Assembly: GCA_963772805.1 (NCBI GenBank)
Contig: CAVYYU010000008.1
Span: 372,001 to 436,000 of the forward strand
Direction of reading: 5' to 3'
Source: Legionella_A sp963772805
GTDB lineage: Bacteria; Pseudomonadota; Gammaproteobacteria; Legionellales; Legionellaceae
DNA length: 64,000 bases
The notes under the pieces were generated by a model, which worked only from the letters and a program-made list of their open reading frames with translations, was not told the DNA's origin and did not search any database. Position 1 is the first letter of the stretch. The number at the start of each line of letters is the position of its first letter. Shown here one piece after another: positions 61,985-64,000 of the stretch. A program made the translations under genes and the position numbers.

Positions 61985-63037
61985 ATGTTTGCATCTCTTT
62001 CTTTAAGTGTGTTAATTCTTATCTTCCTTGCAGCGGCATCGGCGGTTTGGTTTGCTGGGGTTCGTCTATCTATTACGGTGGACATCATCGATTCACGCTT
62101 TGGTATTGGGGAAGCGTTAGGTGGCCTTGTTTTTCTTGCAATCGCCACAAATCTTCCTGAAATAGCCATTGTTGTTTCGGCTTCTTTGTCCGATAACATT
62201 GGTTTGGCAATTGGTAATATTCTAGGAGGGATAGCCATACAAACCGTGGTACTCGTCCTCTTGGATGGTATTGGCTTGCGCAACAAAGCGCCGCTTACCT
62301 ACAAAGCAGCTTCTTTGCAGCTCGTACTGGAAGGATGCCTTGTAATTGGCGTTCTGATTATCGCTATTATGGGAACACAACTCCCTAAATCGCTGGTATT
62401 TGCAGGCATTGCCCCCGGCGATCTGTTAATAGTTGTTACTTGGCTTGTCGGTCTTTGGTTGCTCAATAAAGCACGTTCATTTTTGCCATGGCACGAAGAG
62501 GGTCGAGCACCTGATACTCCACCTACCTTTAAGACATCCAATCAAGAAAATATGGGGAAATGGTGTTCTTCGCGGCTTGTGGCCGTTTTTATTTGTGCAT
62601 CACTGGTTATATTGGCAGCTGGGGTTGTTCTTGAGGAGAGCGGTAGTGCTATTGCCGCTCATATCGGTTGGAGTGGCGTGCTTTTTGGCTCGACCATATT
62701 GGCATTAATTACGGCACTGCCTGAGGTTTCAACTGGTCTTACCGCTGTGAAAATGGGGGATTATACCCTTGCGTTTAGCGACATTTTTGGTGGTAATGCT
62801 TTTTTACCGGTTCTTTTTCTGCCGGCAACACTTCTTTCTGGGCGCTCCATACTTCCTGGCGCCCAACACACAGATATTTATCTTGCATGTTTGGGTGCAC
62901 TCTTAACAACAATATATATTTGCGGCTTAATTTTTCGATCAAAACGTCAGTTCTTTTGTCTTGGAGTTGACTCCATCGTTGTTTTTTTTGTCTATCTGAT
63001 TGGTATCGCTGGGTTATTCGCTATCTCTGGGAAATAG
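61985..63037 (+). CDS. Sodium/calcium exchanger-family cation antiporter
   Basis: A 350-aa polytopic protein of the CaCA superfamily with two homologous halves of about five helices. The alpha-repeats are visible: GEALGGLVFLAIATNLPEIAI with SDNIGLAIGNILGGIA, and GSTILALITALPEVSTGLTAV with GDYTLAFSDIFGGNAFLPV. The second half carries the Glu (ALPEVS) and Asn/Asp-like (GGNAFLP) ion residues; the first half has the Glu in NLPEI. The exchange ions (Ca2+, Na+, H+) are not determined. It lies 127 bp before an F-type ATPase beta gene on the same strand, which suggests an ion-linked cluster. Confidence 0.88.
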   Translation: MFASLSLSVLILIFLAAASAVWFAGVRLSITVDIIDSRFGIGEALGGLVFLAIATNLPEIAIVVSASLSDNIGLAIGNILGGIAIQTVVLVLLDGIGLRNKAPLTYKAASLQLVLEGCLVIGVLIIAIMGTQLPKSLVFAGIAPGDLLIVVTWLVGLWLLNKARSFLPWHEEGRAPDTPPTFKTSNQENMGKWCSSRLVAVFICASLVILAAGVVLEESGSAIAAHIGWSGVLFGSTILALITALPEVSTGLTAVKMGDYTLAFSDIFGGNAFLPVLFLPATLLSGRSILPGAQHTDIYLACLGALLTTIYICGLIFRSKRQFFCLGVDSIVVFFVYLIGIAGLFAISGK

Positions 63038-63164
63038 AAACCAATCGAATTAGGTAATCATAATATAGAGGACGCTCAATACGGTATGGTTTTTCATATC
63101 GGCGGCTTTCCTAAATACCAACTATAATAAAAAGCATAACAACCAGATTGCACTAAATGGACTT

Positions 63165-64000
63165 ATGACGATCAATTCAGGATTGAATGATGAACAACTA
63201 ATTGGAACCATTGTTGAGGTTCATGGTCCCGTTATCATTATCCATTGCACGGATTTGCCACCCTTGCATCAATCTCTTAACGTTTACTCGAACAATGACC
63301 GGTATGTCCTGGAGGTCTATCAGCATATTGATCAACATCATGTGAGGGCAATTACGCTTCATAGTGCTTCTGGTCTACAGCGGGGTTTGAATGTTTATGA
63401 CCGAGGTGGCCCGCTATCTGTACCAGTTTCAGCCAGTTGTTTAGGGCGTTTATTGAATGTATTTGGTGAGCCATTAGATGGGATTAGCCCAATTGTTAGT
63501 AGGGAATATCGCGATATATTAGCAAAACCTGCCCCTCTTGATTTCAATTCTTCAAATCAAACGATTCTGGAAACGGGCATCAAAGTAATCGATTTACTTT
63601 GCCCATTTGTTCGGGGTAGTAAAACAGGTTTATTTGGTGGCGCAGGCGTTGGTAAAACGGTTTTATTGATGGAATTTATGCATTCTATTATTCAATTACA
63701 TCAAGGTGTTTCTGTGTTTGCCGGAGTGGGAGAGCGTATCAGGGAAGGGCATGAGTTATGGCATGAAATGAAGTCAGCAGGGGTTATGGATAATACGCTT
63801 ATGGTATTTGGCCAAATGGATGAATCCCCAGGCGTCCGGTTTCGTGTCGGTTTATCGGCGCTTACCTATGCAGAATATTTGCGAGATACCCTGCAAAAGG
63901 AAGTCTTGTTTCTTATGGATAATATTTATCGTTTTGTTCAGGCGGGTAGCGAAATTTCAGGATTACTGGGTCGCATGTCAGCGAATGTGGGATACCAGCC
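63165..64000 (+). CDS. atpD: Alternative F1 ATPase beta subunit (N-ATPase type), 5' part
   Basis: The open frame starts at the ATG at 63165 and runs off the right edge (278 codons visible). Visible stretches are IGTIVEVHGPVIIIHCTDLP at the N-terminus, GRLLNVFGEPLDG, ETGIKVIDLLCPFVRGSKTG, Walker A GLFGGAGVGKTVLLMEFMH, VFAGVGERIREGHELW, the Walker B-like EVLFLMDNIYRF and VGYQP. The long N-terminal divergence from ordinary AtpD and the gene's place as the first of an operon after an antiporter fit the laterally mobile, probably Na+-coupled N-ATPase (order atpD-C-Q-R-B-E-F-A-G). The rest lies outside the window, so the subtype is inference. Confidence 0.85.
   Translation, partial: MTINSGLNDEQLIGTIVEVHGPVIIIHCTDLPPLHQSLNVYSNNDRYVLEVYQHIDQHHVRAITLHSASGLQRGLNVYDRGGPLSVPVSASCLGRLLNVFGEPLDGISPIVSREYRDILAKPAPLDFNSSNQTILETGIKVIDLLCPFVRGSKTGLFGGAGVGKTVLLMEFMHSIIQLHQGVSVFAGVGERIREGHELWHEMKSAGVMDNTLMVFGQMDESPGVRFRVGLSALTYAEYLRDTLQKEVLFLMDNIYRFVQAGSEISGLLGRMSANVGYQ

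Overview
The window looks like a chromosomal segment of a gammaproteobacterium of the Legionellales type (Legionella, Coxiella or Berkiella relatives). Conserved gene blocks are gammaproteobacterial (gyrA-serC-aroA-cmk-rpsA, lapA-lapB-pyrF, ubiC-ubiA, phoH-ybeY-corC, leuS-lptE-holA, lnt). They are interleaved with two ankyrin proteins, a very large LRR/transglutaminase-like/AAA protein and other eukaryote-like or orphan proteins typical of host-associated bacteria. The taxon is an inference from gene content; no rRNA or tRNA gene was recognised in the window.

Layout. 1-5093: a tripartite RND efflux operon in the order outer-membrane factor (cut by the window edge), periplasmic adaptor, inner-membrane pump. 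5133-6614 (-): glpD. 6.7-18.2 kb: an accessory region with a 1862-aa multidomain protein, a divergent kinase-fold-like orphan, an 881-aa Cys-domain/P-loop protein and a hipB-hipA toxin-antitoxin pair bracketed by copies of one small palindrome. 18.3-20.6 kb: gltA (-) with a clear sigma70 promoter, and a nucleoside phosphorylase. 20.8-22.3 kb: an insertion sequence with duplicated terminal repeats, ending about 95 bp before gyrA. 22.4-29.8 kb: gyrA-serC-aroA-cmk-rpsA, closed by a strong terminator. 29.9-35.4 kb: lapA-lapB-pyrF, a family-4 uracil-DNA glycosylase, two minor-pilin-like genes and ubiC-ubiA. 35.3-36.1 kb (-): an ankyrin protein. 36.2-38.3 kb (-): nucleoside catabolism (deoC, punA, cdd). 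38.3-41.4 kb (-): phoH-ybeY-corC followed by an OmpR-family regulator in the place where lnt is often found. 41.5-45.6 kb: an orphan protein, a 36-bp perfect palindrome, a thiopurine methyltransferase, a GNAT acetyltransferase and a membrane protein. 45.7-48.3 kb: MaoC-Pta fusion plus ackA. 48.3-50.6 kb (-): a metal P-type ATPase translationally coupled to a MAPEG protein, preceded by an 8-copy heptamer repeat. 50.8-55.8 kb (-): polysaccharide deacetylase, holA, lptE and a leuS broken by a one-base frameshift at an A6 run. 55.8-60.2 kb: inserted DNA between leuS and lnt, made of an ankyrin protein with recently duplicated 99-bp repeats, an IS30 remnant, and a 1.44-kb unit bounded by perfect 64-bp inverted repeats carrying an IS5-type transposase and a GIY-YIG nuclease. 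60.2-61.7 kb (-): lnt. 62.0-64.0 kb: a Na+/Ca2+-exchanger-family protein followed by the start of an alternative F1 ATPase beta gene that runs off the window.

How the parts fit: the core genes cover DNA topology, aromatic and serine synthesis, translation, LPS assembly and lipoprotein maturation, ubiquinone synthesis, pyrimidine synthesis and nucleoside salvage. The accessory genes (ankyrin, LRR/AAA, Cys-domain/NTPase, kinase-like) are candidates for secreted host-directed proteins or for a defence/conflict module; the sequence alone does not decide between these.
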